Below are positions 24,365 through 33,773 of a DNA stretch of 64,000 bases, one piece after another; the first letter of the stretch is position 1, and each line of letters starts with the position of its first letter. The position numbers and the translations under genes are program-made. Under the pieces are notes generated by a model. The model ran no database searches and was not told where the DNA came from. It saw only the letters and a program-made list of their open reading frames with translations. Source of the DNA: JAXLXE01 sp046328115 (GTDB taxonomy: Bacteria > Chloroflexota > UBA6077 > JACCZL01); contig JAXLXE010000001.1 in NCBI GenBank assembly GCA_046328115.1, positions 1,364,001 to 1,428,000 of the forward strand, written 5' to 3'.

Positions 24365-27300
24365 TCATTCCCAGCGCTCCAGGCGCGCCTGCCAGGCCGC
24401 GACTATGGCCGGAATTCGCTGCCGCTGTCGCTCGATCCAGATAACGCCACCGATCAACACCAGGCCGACCAACGCTACCAGGTACCAGGTATCGAGCGCC
24501 CGTAGCGGATCGATCAGCAGGATTCCCATGTCCACCACCATCGCTACCGCGCCAGCGAAGAATGTGTCGCGCCACCGAAGCGCAGCCCCAGCACTCACCA
24601 GGATCGCGCTCTCAACCAGTAGGAAGGCATCGTACGGGTAGCGGTCAAGGCCGCTCCCGAGGTAGCCGACCGCCTGGACGAGCGAGATCACCAGCAGCAC
24701 CGCGAGGCCAGTATCTTCCAGGACCCGTTTGATTCGAATCGGCGCCCCGCCACGCCATTCGGTGAACGCGATGCCCAGTACGTAGAGGCCCACCGGCGCG
24801 GCGTACATCTGCGGTTGGCCCACCTCGAACACCATGAGCTCCAGCAAGTAGCCAACCGTGAGCAATCCCACACCCGGATAGAACAGGCGTCTACGGCGCA
24901 ATAGCGCGGCACGCCCGATGATCGTCAGGCCCAATAGACCCGCGGTAGCCGCGAGCACGTCGAGGGCGCCCCGCGACAACGGGTACACCTGAACGAATGG
25001 CGCCAACACTAGCGTCCCCACGCCGATAGCGAGCGAGCCCCACTGCAACGGCTCGACCCACACGCTCACTCGATCGCCACGTACGAGTCGAGCTGCCGCG
25101 GCCAGCGACTGCAGCGCCAACGCGGCACCGGCCCAGTACGCCGGCTGCGCGTCCAACCGGATCCCGGCTCGGCGCAGCCAGTGCTCGTACGCCAGCACCA
25201 GGGCCGCCAGGCTCGCGGTGGCAAGACCGCGATCTCGTCGCGCCGCTGCCAGGAGGGCGCACAGGGCAGCGATCGCCAGAGCAGCCTGCAGACCGACCTG
25301 GGGCAACGGCGCGCTCCCGATGCACGCCAGCGCGGCGCACGTCCATCCGGCCACGTGCAGCGGGAGAGTCCAGCGAATCACGCTGGCACGCGCCTGCGCC
25401 GTAGCGGCTGATGCCTCCTCACGCACCCGCTCATCGGGGTCCGGAAGGAGGGCGGCCCGGGTCGCCGCTCGGACGAACCTCCAGGTGCCGAGAGTGGGCG
25501 GCCAGCGCCACTCGATAGCAGCCGCCAGGCCAAGCAGCACCCAGGCGGGCGCGGCAAGCGTGGCCGCCGAGCGCGCGGGCTCCATAGCCAGATCCAGATA
25601 GAAGCCGGCGCTGAGATAGGCCACGATCACGGTGGGGAGCGCGGGCCCCAACCAAATGGGAGACCGCGTGAACGCCACGGCGAGTCCGAACACAAGCGCG
25701 CTTCCCAGCCACGCAACGGTGATCCGCGGCTGGCCCGGGTACGAGAGGGCCGGCATCGCGACCGCCTCGACGCAGGCCAGGGCGTACCACGGCACGGCCC
25801 AGAGAGACCCTGGACGGCCGTCACGCCGCGACGGCCCAGCCACCTCCGGTGTGCCTCCCGTCGATGCGTAGCGGCGACGAACGTACTCGCCGATGCCCAG
25901 GGCAGCCAGCGCCAGCGGGAGGAGGGCGGGCCCGTGCCAGGCGGGGTCCAGGCGGGTGAGGCCCAGTCCCACGTGGTAGGCCACGGCCAGCGCGGCGGCC
26001 GCCGCCCACCCGAACAGCGGCTCGCGAAGCATCAGCGCCGACCCCGCGTAATAGACCACCGCCAGGGCGAACGACCAGACGATCAACGACCGCTCTTGAT
26101 TTACCACGCGGGCGAGGCCAACCGCGCTGAGCACATAGCCCACCACAAGAAACGGGAGAGCGTAGGACCCCAGCCCCTCCGGGAGCGGCTGGCGGCCGCC
26201 GACGCGCTGCAACCCCATCGCCACGACCCCATAGAGCAGGCCGAGCAGCACAAAGCCAATGCCGGACCAGCGATTGAACGCGTCGAACAGGCTGAGCAGT
26301 TCCCACATAAGGACCGGGAGGAGCACGGCGACCGGGTAGAGCCAGCCGCTGCCGCGACGGAGGATGGCCGTGGCGGCGTACAGGACGATCGACGCGGCCA
26401 GCACCACCGGGCGCGTCGCCGGGTCCGGCAGCGCCACCACCGGGGCGATGGCGGAGAGCGCGAAGCCCACCAGTCGCCACGGCGTCCGGTGGCTCGCCGG
26501 CAGGGCGCGAGCCCACCGCCCAATCGCGGGGAAGGCGAGCGCCTGAGCGCTCAACACCAGCGCGTACCTGTCGAGCGTGGCGCCCAGCCAGTAGGTCAGG
26601 ATCATGGTCCACGGCGGCACGAGACCCACGGCGAGATAGGTGAACAGCGCGCGCACGGCACTCGCCGGCCCGCCCCCGGAGCCAACCAGTCGAACGACGA
26701 GCCGCTCGTACGACGGGAACCGTCCACGATGCACGAGCACCGAGGAGACCGCGTAGACCGCGATCGCAAACCCCACCACCTGGAGCGCGCCGGTCGAGTC
26801 GAGCGCGGACACCAGCATCGACGCGACGAGAAGGAGGTAGCCGCCCAGATACACCGGACGGGCGAAGCGGCCATCGCCTCGGTCCACGAACCAGGCGAGC
26901 ACCAGGTAGGCGAAGGCAACACCCGCCAGCAGCCGGGCCACGTCCGCCTCATCGATCACATGGCCGAATCTCAGCAGCACGTCCGCGAACAGCGACGTGA
27001 TCGGGATCAGCGCCAGCCAGACGAGGCCGTACAGGAGCGCGCCAGTCGCGCGGACGACCGACCAGGCCGCGAGGAAGCCGAGCAGGAGCACGAAGGTCCC
27101 GCTCACGAGCGTCGGCATTTGACGGACACCGACCAGCGGACGCGCGATCCAGTACTGGTCCAGACCCTGCAGCAAGGCCACCAGGCAGGCGAACGCGCCG
27201 GCCAGCATCAGCGGCGAGGCCAGTGCTGAGCGCGAGACTCGCGTGCCGAGCAGCGCGGCGGCGAGCGTGCGGCGCTGCTCACCGGCTCGCCTGAGCAGCG

Positions 27301-28921
27301 TCTCCGCGAGCGTCAGGAGTGCCGCGCCCAGGACGCTCCACCAGAGCATCCGCTGGGGCGCGTCCAGCGACGCATGATCGCGGAGGTAATCGAGCTGAAG
27401 CTGGAACGTCATGGGCAGAAGCACCGCGCCAAGCCAACCGGGCGCCCGACGCCTCAGCAGCGCCGAAGCCGCGAACAGGAGAACGGTCAGGACGAAGAGC
27501 GTTGCGATCCGAGAGAGCTCATGCTGCGGCGGCCACCAGACCGCCACCAGCGAGAGAGCCACGGAGACCTGGACGGTCGGGCGGGTCGCGAGCGCGCGAT
27601 ACGGCGGCGGAGGATCAGGCCGCTCGTGCCGACCGCGGGCGGCTCCCGCGACGAGATATGCAAGCGCGAGAAGCGCCAGGCACACGTTGTGCCAGGCCGC
27701 CTCCCACGGGGCCTTTGCCAGCGTGAGCAGATATGCCACCGGGATCGTCCACGCCGCGGCGTACACGGCCGAGCGCACGCCGAACAGTCGGCTCGTCAGG
27801 ACGTAGTACAGGGATCCCAGCCACCAGCCCCCGCCGATGGCGTACTCGTCGCGCGCCGTGACGGCCTCGCCGAACATCTGGAACCAGGCATCGCCGCCGA
27901 ACCTGGCAGAGAGCAGGAGGACCATGGCCAGGGGCGTCGCCACCCGAGACGCCCAGAGTAACCCCCACCCCAGCTCCTCTGATCGCATGCGGGCACGGGA
28001 CGCGGCGTAGAGGTAGCCGATCGCCAGTGGGACGACCATCGCGAGGTTCCACACCACCGGCAAGCCCAGCGAGTTGAGCGCGGCCAGCACCTCGCTTCCG
28101 GCGGCGATCGCCGTGGACAGGGCGAACAGGCGGTCTCTCAGGAACCAGTGCGCCGTCACGTAGAGGGGCAGCGCCACGCTCGAGGCAATCAGCCAGAGCG
28201 AGCGTGGCGCCCAGTTCATGATCTGCTCCTGACCCAGCGTCCAGACGGACAGCGGCACGAACGCCCCGGCGATACCGAGGAGCGCTCCACCGGCAATGCG
28301 AAGGCGCAGCTTCTGCCGGACGAACGCGCCGGACGAGAAGAACAGCAGCGCGGTGACGACGACCGCCAGAAGGTGGGCTACTGGGCTGAGGCCGGTGGGA
28401 TTGAGCGTGGAGATCACCGCACCCGAGACGAGGATCAGCAACGCGCCCAGCGTAAGCAGCACGTGGAGTGTGCGTTCAGACAGGAGATAGCCCCCAACGT
28501 CACGCCAGGCGAATGCCGGCCCGGCCGCCGCGGGCTCGGCGGGGGGCAGGGGTGGAGGTGGGGACGGCGGAGTCGGGCGGGTGGGCCGGCTGGAGGGTGG
28601 TGGCCGATCCTCCTCGGCGGGGACTGATGGCGCAGGGGATGGGACCGGTAGCTCCACAGCCGGCGCCGCGGGCGGAGGCGGGGCCAGCCGTGCCTTTACC
28701 GACTCCACCTCTTGTTGCACGGATGCCAGCAGCGACCCGGCCAGATCGGGTGGAAGGCGGTTCTCGTCTCGCCAGCGGCTGAGACGCTGCTCGAGGAATC
28801 CGAGCTGTGAGAGCCTCTCGAAATCTGCGGCGAATGGCTGGAGATCAGCCCCGCAGACGGCGCAGGACAGAGACCGCGGCGGGCAACCGGAGCCGCACGC
28901 GGGGCAGCTCACGGCGGTCAT
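24365..28921 (-). CDS. Giant polytopic membrane protein with N-terminal zinc ribbon
   Basis: 1518 residues. Cys6/Cys9 and Cys20/Cys23 form a zinc ribbon, followed by a short helical segment (FERLSQLGFLEQRLSRWRDE, residues about 34-53), then a Pro-rich linker (about residues 75-135). The remaining 1370 residues contain roughly forty hydrophobic segments in near-continuous succession, with no nucleotide-binding or enzymatic motif that I can see. The plan resembles SCO7613-type or DUF2157-like large membrane proteins from actinobacteria, whose role is unknown. It starts 8 bases after the small hypothetical gene and precedes a PrsW protease. Repetition of helix pairs suggests growth by internal duplication, but I could not verify repeats. 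Function not assigned. Confidence 0.85.
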   Translation of the reverse strand: MTAVSCPACGSGCPPRSLSCAVCGADLQPFAADFERLSQLGFLEQRLSRWRDENRLPPDLAGSLLASVQQEVESVKARLAPPPPAAPAVELPVPSPAPSVPAEEDRPPPSSRPTRPTPPSPPPPLPPAEPAAAGPAFAWRDVGGYLLSERTLHVLLTLGALLILVSGAVISTLNPTGLSPVAHLLAVVVTALLFFSSGAFVRQKLRLRIAGGALLGIAGAFVPLSVWTLGQEQIMNWAPRSLWLIASSVALPLYVTAHWFLRDRLFALSTAIAAGSEVLAALNSLGLPVVWNLAMVVPLAIGYLYAASRARMRSEELGWGLLWASRVATPLAMVLLLSARFGGDAWFQMFGEAVTARDEYAIGGGWWLGSLYYVLTSRLFGVRSAVYAAAWTIPVAYLLTLAKAPWEAAWHNVCLALLALAYLVAGAARGRHERPDPPPPYRALATRPTVQVSVALSLVAVWWPPQHELSRIATLFVLTVLLFAASALLRRRAPGWLGAVLLPMTFQLQLDYLRDHASLDAPQRMLWWSVLGAALLTLAETLLRRAGEQRRTLAAALLGTRVSRSALASPLMLAGAFACLVALLQGLDQYWIARPLVGVRQMPTLVSGTFVLLLGFLAAWSVVRATGALLYGLVWLALIPITSLFADVLLRFGHVIDEADVARLLAGVAFAYLVLAWFVDRGDGRFARPVYLGGYLLLVASMLVSALDSTGALQVVGFAIAVYAVSSVLVHRGRFPSYERLVVRLVGSGGGPASAVRALFTYLAVGLVPPWTMILTYWLGATLDRYALVLSAQALAFPAIGRWARALPASHRTPWRLVGFALSAIAPVVALPDPATRPVVLAASIVLYAATAILRRGSGWLYPVAVLLPVLMWELLSLFDAFNRWSGIGFVLLGLLYGVVAMGLQRVGGRQPLPEGLGSYALPFLVVGYVLSAVGLARVVNQERSLIVWSFALAVVYYAGSALMLREPLFGWAAAAALAVAYHVGLGLTRLDPAWHGPALLPLALAALGIGEYVRRRYASTGGTPEVAGPSRRDGRPGSLWAVPWYALACVEAVAMPALSYPGQPRITVAWLGSALVFGLAVAFTRSPIWLGPALPTVIVAYLSAGFYLDLAMEPARSAATLAAPAWVLLGLAAAIEWRWPPTLGTWRFVRAATRAALLPDPDERVREEASAATAQARASVIRWTLPLHVAGWTCAALACIGSAPLPQVGLQAALAIAALCALLAAARRDRGLATASLAALVLAYEHWLRRAGIRLDAQPAYWAGAALALQSLAAAARLVRGDRVSVWVEPLQWGSLAIGVGTLVLAPFVQVYPLSRGALDVLAATAGLLGLTIIGRAALLRRRRLFYPGVGLLTVGYLLELMVFEVGQPQMYAAPVGLYVLGIAFTEWRGGAPIRIKRVLEDTGLAVLLVISLVQAVGYLGSGLDRYPYDAFLLVESAILVSAGAALRWRDTFFAGAVAMVVDMGILLIDPLRALDTWYLVALVGLVLIGGVIWIERQRQRIPAIVAAWQARLERWE

Positions 28922-28929
28922 GTCAGTCG

Positions 28930-29493
28930 CTAGCCGGCGCCACCGATTCCGGGTGGCAGCAGCGGTGTGGTGCCAGCCGGCATCCGCTTGGCCCGCTCTG
29001 CCGTGAGCACCCAGGCGGCCAGCACCTCCGCCAGCGCCTCACCCAGCTCACGGGTGAGCTCCGCCGGGCCGCCGCGCGGGTGGGCTCCGACCGTCCAGGT
29101 GGACAGGCCCACGATCAGGGCGATGGTGCCGTCGTCCTCGCGCTCGTTGGCCAGATGATCCGGCCGCGTGCCCCAGCAACCCAGGCGGGGGTTGAGCTCG
29201 CCAAACGGTCGTGGGCGAGGATCGTAGAAGTCCACCACCACCTCGGTGAGACGGCTGCACAGCAGCGACCAGAGCGTTGACGCGAGCGCCGGGTCTACGC
29301 CCAGATCGGAAAGCGTCAGCGGCACGCCGTCCATCGACACCATCATCTGGACGGTCTCCGTGTCCTCCTCACCGTCCAGATCCCGCTGTATCTGCGAAAC
29401 CACCAGTTGAAACGTGTACGGGCCGATCCGCAGCCGATTGGACACCGCGGGGATCGAGAAGTCCGGCAGCGGCACGGACCAGCCGTGGCTCAC
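28930..29493 (-). CDS. Hypothetical cytosolic protein
   Basis: 187 residues from GTG 29493, whose GTGA overlaps the amidohydrolase stop by four bases. No known domain is recognised. The central part (RIGPYTFQLVVSQIQRDLDG, then MMVSMDGVPLTLSDLGVDP) alternates strands and looks globular. A later GTIALIVGLSTWTVG stretch is hydrophobic but too short and mixed to call a membrane helix with confidence. The C-terminus ends in a Pro/Gly tail. The frame is open to 29541, but the overlapping GTG gives standard translational coupling. It sits between an amidohydrolase and the giant membrane protein in one operon. Confidence 0.75.
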   Translation of the reverse strand: MSHGWSVPLPDFSIPAVSNRLRIGPYTFQLVVSQIQRDLDGEEDTETVQMMVSMDGVPLTLSDLGVDPALASTLWSLLCSRLTEVVVDFYDPRPRPFGELNPRLGCWGTRPDHLANEREDDGTIALIVGLSTWTVGAHPRGGPAELTRELGEALAEVLAAWVLTAERAKRMPAGTTPLLPPGIGGAG

Positions 29494-30728
29494 GCCGCCA
29501 CCTCCGGCCGCTTCACCACGGCGCCGTCGCGAACCACCCACGAGACGCGCGAGCCGTCCGCCAGCACGGAGATATCCGCCAGTGGATCGCCATCCACGAC
29601 GATGACATCCGCGCGCTTACCGGCCTCGAGCGTGCCGATCTGATCGGACAATCCGATGGCGTCGGCCGCCACCCGCGTCGCGGCAATCAGCGCGTCAGCG
29701 GCGCTAAACCCTTGCAGCATCATCAGTCCGAGCTCGGAGCCGTTCTCTCCGGGCCGATTGAACGGCGTGCCGCAGTCCGTGCCGAAGGCGATCTTGATCT
29801 TGGCCGCGTAGGCGTCGTGGACGCTGCGGCGATGCCACTCCGCCACCTCCTCAGCCTTGCGGACCACGTGCGGCGCGATCCCCGCCTTCAGGCCATTGGA
29901 CACGATGTTCTGGCTAGCCACCAGGGTGGGCACCAGGAAGGCGCCCCGAGAGCCGATCAGGTCGATCGCTTCCGCGTCCAGCATGGTTCCGTGCTCAACC
30001 GTGTCCAGCCCAAGCCGCACGGCGGCTTTCACCCCGCCTCCGCCGTGGCAGTGTCCGGCTACCCGCCGTCCAAGCTGGTGCGCCTGGTCGATGGCCGCGT
30101 GAAGCTCGTCGTCCGTCCACTGGATCGCACCCACGTCCGAGCCATCCGTCATTACCCCGCCGGTCACCAGCAGCTTGATCACGTCCGCGTGCATCCTAAT
30201 GGCCTCGCGCACCGCCAGACGGGCAGAGTCTGCCCCGTTCACGAGACCCTCGCGGAACACGTGGACCTCGGGACGGTAGTAATTGTCGCCGTGGCCGCCC
30301 GGCACCGTCAGCGACATACCGGCCGCCAGCACCCGTGGCCCCACGCACAGTCCCTGATTGATCGCGTCGCGGATGGCGATGTTGCTCCAGCCCGGGGCGC
30401 TCAGGTCGCGCACCGTCGTGAAGCCGGCCATCAGCATCTTGCGGGCGTTGTCCGCTCCGCGCAGCGCCTGCAGGGGGATCGTGTCCTTCAGCCGCCGCAG
30501 CTCCGCGTTGGCCTCCGATGTGCTGGTCAGGTGCACGTGGCAGTCGATCAGGCCAGGGAGCACCAGCTTCCCCGTGGCGTTGATCCGCGCCGCGCCATCC
30601 GCCGCGGCGACCGACCCCGGCGCTCCCACGGAGGCGATCCGCCCATCCCGCACCAGCACGTCCGCCGCGCGGGGCGCTGCCCCCGTCCCATCGAACACGC
30701 GCCCCCCGGCGATCAGCAGCTCCGGCAC
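29490..30728 (-). CDS. Metal-dependent amidohydrolase (prolidase/imidazolonepropionase-like)
   Basis: 412 residues of the amidohydrolase superfamily. His64 and His66 in LIDCHVHLTS begin the metal site. ADVIKLLVTGG supplies the carboxylated-lysine candidate, followed by VAGHCHG and LDTVEHGTM for the next histidines, and FGTDCGTPF carries the catalytic Asp. TLEAGKRADVIVVDGDPL closes the composite beta domain. This subfamily includes Xaa-Pro dipeptidases and ochratoxinase-like carboxypeptidases; N-acyl or dipeptide substrates are likely, but not certain. GTG 30728 has GGAGGG four bases upstream. First gene of a four-gene operon with the hypothetical, giant membrane and PrsW genes. Confidence 0.88.
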   Translation of the reverse strand: MPELLIAGGRVFDGTGAAPRAADVLVRDGRIASVGAPGSVAAADGAARINATGKLVLPGLIDCHVHLTSTSEANAELRRLKDTIPLQALRGADNARKMLMAGFTTVRDLSAPGWSNIAIRDAINQGLCVGPRVLAAGMSLTVPGGHGDNYYRPEVHVFREGLVNGADSARLAVREAIRMHADVIKLLVTGGVMTDGSDVGAIQWTDDELHAAIDQAHQLGRRVAGHCHGGGGVKAAVRLGLDTVEHGTMLDAEAIDLIGSRGAFLVPTLVASQNIVSNGLKAGIAPHVVRKAEEVAEWHRRSVHDAYAAKIKIAFGTDCGTPFNRPGENGSELGLMMLQGFSAADALIAATRVAADAIGLSDQIGTLEAGKRADVIVVDGDPLADISVLADGSRVSWVVRDGAVVKRPEVAA

Positions 30729-30779
30729 AGACCCTCCAGCGAACGCCGCCGACGACTACTCGGCCAACGCGTCGCCAGG

Positions 30780-30785
30780 ATCATA
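30780..30785 (-). promoter_or_regulatory. -10 element TATGAT before the amidohydrolase operon
   Basis: TATGAT on the minus strand directly after the histidine kinase stop and 51 bases before GTG 30728. It suggests that the amidohydrolase operon has its own promoter rather than only read-through from the kinase. Confidence 0.35.
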
Positions 30786-32267
30786 TCAACCCACGAGCGC
30801 GCGCTCGCGCGCATTCGCGGGGCTGGTGGCGCGCGCCGTCGGCAGCCCCACCACGAATCGCGCGCCGCCGAGCGTGGACTCGCCGGCGGTCACATCTCCT
30901 CCGTGCGCCTCCACGATGGCGCGCACCAGCGCCAGGCCGAGTCCGGATCCCCCCGTGGGGCCCGCGCGGGCCGCCTCGGTGCGGAAAAACCGATGGAACA
31001 CTCGCTCGCGATCGCCAGGCTCAATGCCTGGGCCGTCATCCGCCACGGCCACTTCAATCCGCCGCCCGACAACGGTCGCGCCCAGCTCCATCCGGCCACG
31101 ATCCGAGGCGTATTTGGCCGCGTTCTCAAGAAGGTTTCGAAAGACTATGCGTACCTGCTCGGTGGTGGCTCTTATCAGGGGAAGGTGGGGCGGCACGTCC
31201 ACATCTACCCGCAGCCCGCGAGACTTGAAGACCGGGCCAAGCTCGTCCACCAGGTCGTACAGCAGAGGCGAGAGGTCCACGTCCACACGCGAGTCGGCTC
31301 GGCCCTCATCCAGCGCGGACAGCGTCAGGAGCTGATCCACTGTGCGCGACAGACCGTCGATGGTGGACTCCATGTCTGCAAGGTAGTCACGCGCCAGAGT
31401 CGGCTCCTCATCGCCGTGCGCGCGCACCAGCTCCAGGCGGAGCCGCAGGCCGGTAAGCGGCGTGCGAAGCTCGTGCGCGGCGTTGGCGACCAACTCACGC
31501 TGTCGTCGCAACGTGGCATCCAGGCGGTCGGCCATGCGATTGAACGCCACCGCCAGGCGCTGAATTTCACTCGGGCCCTCAGGCGTGGTGCGCACTTCCA
31601 TGTGCCCGCCGGCCAGGGCTTCGCTGGCCACCGTGAGGTTGCGGACCGGGCGCACAATGTGCTGCGAGAGCAGCACGCTTGCGAAGGCGGCCAACGCCAG
31701 CACCAGGAGTCCGCTGGTCAGCAGCCCCATCCACGTGCGCGCCGCCGCCGCGTTGATCGGCGCGGTGGGCACTGAGAGCTGAACGAGGCCCACTAGCCGC
31801 CTACCGTCCTCGATGACTGGCGCAGCGGCGAACATCCGCTCACCTCCGGTGGCGGCGTCGAAGCGCGCGTGATGACTCACGACCCCCTGTCGAGCCGACT
31901 CTAGCTCTGGCCCGATCACCAGGGGCGCGCCGTCCGCACCGTCGCCTGTCGTGGCAACCACCTGGAGCCGGGTGTCCAGAAGGGCCATGCGCAGGCGCCG
32001 GTCCCGAGCGTACGGTGCCAGCAGACTTGCCCACTGGGCATCCGCATTGCCGCGCGAACGGCCGATACGCTCGAAGGAGTCATCGAGCGACCCGGCCAGT
32101 GTCTGCGCCTGAAGCTGCAGCTCCGCGGCGGCCTGCTCCAGCAGCGCATTCTGGTTCTGTCGGCCCGCCCAGGCAATGATCCCGCCCAGCCCGACCGCGA
32201 GGATCGCGACGGACGTGATCAGCAGCCGCGCGCGGAGATTACGAATCGTTGGGAGCAGCCGCGGCAC
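30786..32267 (-). CDS. Membrane sensor histidine kinase of the ApbE redox operon
   Basis: 493 residues from GTG 32267, which overlaps the response regulator by 29 bases. A membrane helix (LLITSVAILAVGLGGIIAW) starts near residue 13, then an extracytoplasmic sensor region of about 140 residues, a second helix (LLTSGLLVLALAAFASVLLS), a HAMP domain, the HisKA box AAHELRTPLTGLRL with the phospho-accepting His, and the HATPase motifs NLLENAAKYA, DDGPGIEPGD and GSGLGLALV. It is a complete OmpR-partner kinase (EnvZ/BaeS type). The sensor domain matches no domain I recognise. Co-transcribed with haem and flavin genes, it may sense redox or envelope state. Confidence 0.9.
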   Translation of the reverse strand: MPRLLPTIRNLRARLLITSVAILAVGLGGIIAWAGRQNQNALLEQAAAELQLQAQTLAGSLDDSFERIGRSRGNADAQWASLLAPYARDRRLRMALLDTRLQVVATTGDGADGAPLVIGPELESARQGVVSHHARFDAATGGERMFAAAPVIEDGRRLVGLVQLSVPTAPINAAAARTWMGLLTSGLLVLALAAFASVLLSQHIVRPVRNLTVASEALAGGHMEVRTTPEGPSEIQRLAVAFNRMADRLDATLRRQRELVANAAHELRTPLTGLRLRLELVRAHGDEEPTLARDYLADMESTIDGLSRTVDQLLTLSALDEGRADSRVDVDLSPLLYDLVDELGPVFKSRGLRVDVDVPPHLPLIRATTEQVRIVFRNLLENAAKYASDRGRMELGATVVGRRIEVAVADDGPGIEPGDRERVFHRFFRTEAARAGPTGGSGLGLALVRAIVEAHGGDVTAGESTLGGARFVVGLPTARATSPANARERALVG

Positions 32268-32961
32268 AGCGATAACCGTAACCCCGCACCGTCTCGATGA
32301 GCCGCGGGGCGGACGGCTCATCTTCCAACTTCTCACGCAGCCAGCGGATGAGCACATCCAGCGTGCGTTGATCGCCAACCCAGTCGCGCCCCCACGCCAG
32401 ATCCAGCAGCTCCTGCCGGTGAATGGCCTGGCCTGGACGCTCCATGAGCGCGATAAGCAGGCTCAGCTCACGGTTGGTCAGCTCGATAGGGTGGCCAGAT
32501 CGCCATGCCTTCCTGGCCGCGCGGTCTACCACCAGGTCGCCGGACACTAAACGATCTGGCGTGGCGCTCGCCATCGCCTGGTCCAGCTCGCGCCGGCGCA
32601 GCAGGGCCCGGACCCGCGCCACCAGCTCGCGGAAGCTAAATGGTTTGACTACGTAGTCATCGGCGCCGATCTCAAGCCCCATAACGCGATCCAGCTCGGC
32701 GCCGCGCGCCGTAAGCATGATGATCGGCACGCTCGATTCTCCACGCAACGTTCGGCACACCTGGAAGCCATCCGGCCCCGGCAGCATGACGTCTAGCAGC
32801 ACGAGATCCGGCGGGTCCTCCCGCGCAAGCGCCAGTGCATCGTGCCCGTCCCGCGCTCGCAGCACCCGGAAGCCCTCGCGCTCCATGCCAAAGCACAGGG
32901 GCCCGGCGATCTGCTGGTCATCCTCGACGATCAGTAGCGTCTGGGCGTTCGGATCGCCCAC
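32239..32961 (-). CDS. OmpR/PhoB-family response regulator
   Basis: 240 residues from GTG 32961. The receiver domain has LLIVEDD acidic residues, the phospho-acceptor Asp in VLLDVMLPGPDG, the Thr in MLTARG and Lys in VVKPFSFREL. The C-terminal winged helix (ELTNRELSLLIALMERPGQA, then TVRGYGYR) binds DNA. Start at the GTG two bases after the upstream stop is preferred over ATG-equivalent 33012, which would add shadow residues. Partner kinase overlaps its end. Proteins of this type bind direct repeats spaced 11 bp, as found at 35934-35977 ahead of this operon, so autoregulation is likely. Confidence 0.92.
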   Translation of the reverse strand: MGDPNAQTLLIVEDDQQIAGPLCFGMEREGFRVLRARDGHDALALAREDPPDLVLLDVMLPGPDGFQVCRTLRGESSVPIIMLTARGAELDRVMGLEIGADDYVVKPFSFRELVARVRALLRRRELDQAMASATPDRLVSGDLVVDRAARKAWRSGHPIELTNRELSLLIALMERPGQAIHRQELLDLAWGRDWVGDQRTLDVLIRWLREKLEDEPSAPRLIETVRGYGYRCAAAAPNDS

Positions 32962-32963
32962 GG

Positions 32964-33773
32964 TTAGCTTGCCCGGTGCCTGCGCCGATTCATGCGGACA
33001 ACGATACGGCACACGGCCAGCGCCACCACGCTCACACCTCCCATGGAGTACAGCGCCGTGGTGGCGCTAGTCCCGGTGTCCGTGCCGGAGCCAAGGGCAT
33101 GCCCGGTGACGAGCACGAAGACCGCGAAGCTCGCGTAATGGATCGAACGCCACACGTGGTGGCCGATGAGACGCCTGGCGTAGAAGCTCAGGCCTACCAA
33201 CGCCGCCAGATAGAGTCCAATCTGCCCCAGGGCCACCCAGCCCGGACGATAGTCTGTGCTCCAGTACGGCACCATGAGCCCGGCGACCGTGTAGCCGATG
33301 TACCGATCGCCCAGCAGGACCAGCGCGTGGGCAAGTCCCACGGCGAGGCCCAGCAAGCCGGTGAAATTGTGGAGGTCAAGCGCCGTCGGTCCACCTGGCC
33401 AGATCCTCGCAAATCGATTGGTGATGCTGAGCCCGACCACCATCGAGAGCCAGAGTAGCGCGTAGCTGGACAGGCCGGCCGCACGCGAAAGGAACCAGAA
33501 GGCCTTGGGCTCGGGGGCCGCCACGGAGACGCGCAGTGCCGGCACCACGTGCGGCGCAAGCGCGGCCGCCCACGCCAGGCCAAATACCACCCCCATAAGC
33601 ACGATCGCCGCGGACTCGCCTCGCGGATCGATCGTGCGTTCGATGTGTGCACGCCGTGGGCGCCTGCGCGCGTCGAGCGGGGCAACGCTGCCGCAGCCCC
33701 GCTCTCGCCAGACGCACGCCACGGCGGTCCTTGCTGGCTGATCCGCGGCGGTAGCGTTACGTGCGTTCAACAT
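32964..33773 (-). CDS. Ferric reductase-like haem b transmembrane protein
   Basis: 269 residues from ATG 33773 (overlapping apbE by 17 bases). After an Arg-rich cytosolic N-terminus come about six helices. Histidines sit in helical segments typical of the ferric-reductase-like/YedZ fold: LDLHNFTGLLGLAVGLAHAL and HHVWRSIHYASFAVFVLVTGHA (the second quoted here only as HHVWRSIHYASF plus TGHA). These His pairs should bind two b haems carrying electrons across the membrane. No FAD/NAD reductase domain follows, so the electron donor is separate. The gene lies between apbE and the two-component genes, supporting an envelope electron-transfer role. Confidence 0.85.
   Translation of the reverse strand: MLNARNATAADQPARTAVACVWRERGCGSVAPLDARRRPRRAHIERTIDPRGESAAIVLMGVVFGLAWAAALAPHVVPALRVSVAAPEPKAFWFLSRAAGLSSYALLWLSMVVGLSITNRFARIWPGGPTALDLHNFTGLLGLAVGLAHALVLLGDRYIGYTVAGLMVPYWSTDYRPGWVALGQIGLYLAALVGLSFYARRLIGHHVWRSIHYASFAVFVLVTGHALGSGTDTGTSATTALYSMGGVSVVALAVCRIVVRMNRRRHRAS

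Noticed and set aside
29277..31775. Long plus-strand open frame of 832 codons
   Set aside because: It runs antisense to the amidohydrolase, which has clear catalytic motifs, and to the kinase. Its translation is Arg/His-rich without any domain, the usual shadow of GC-rich genes.
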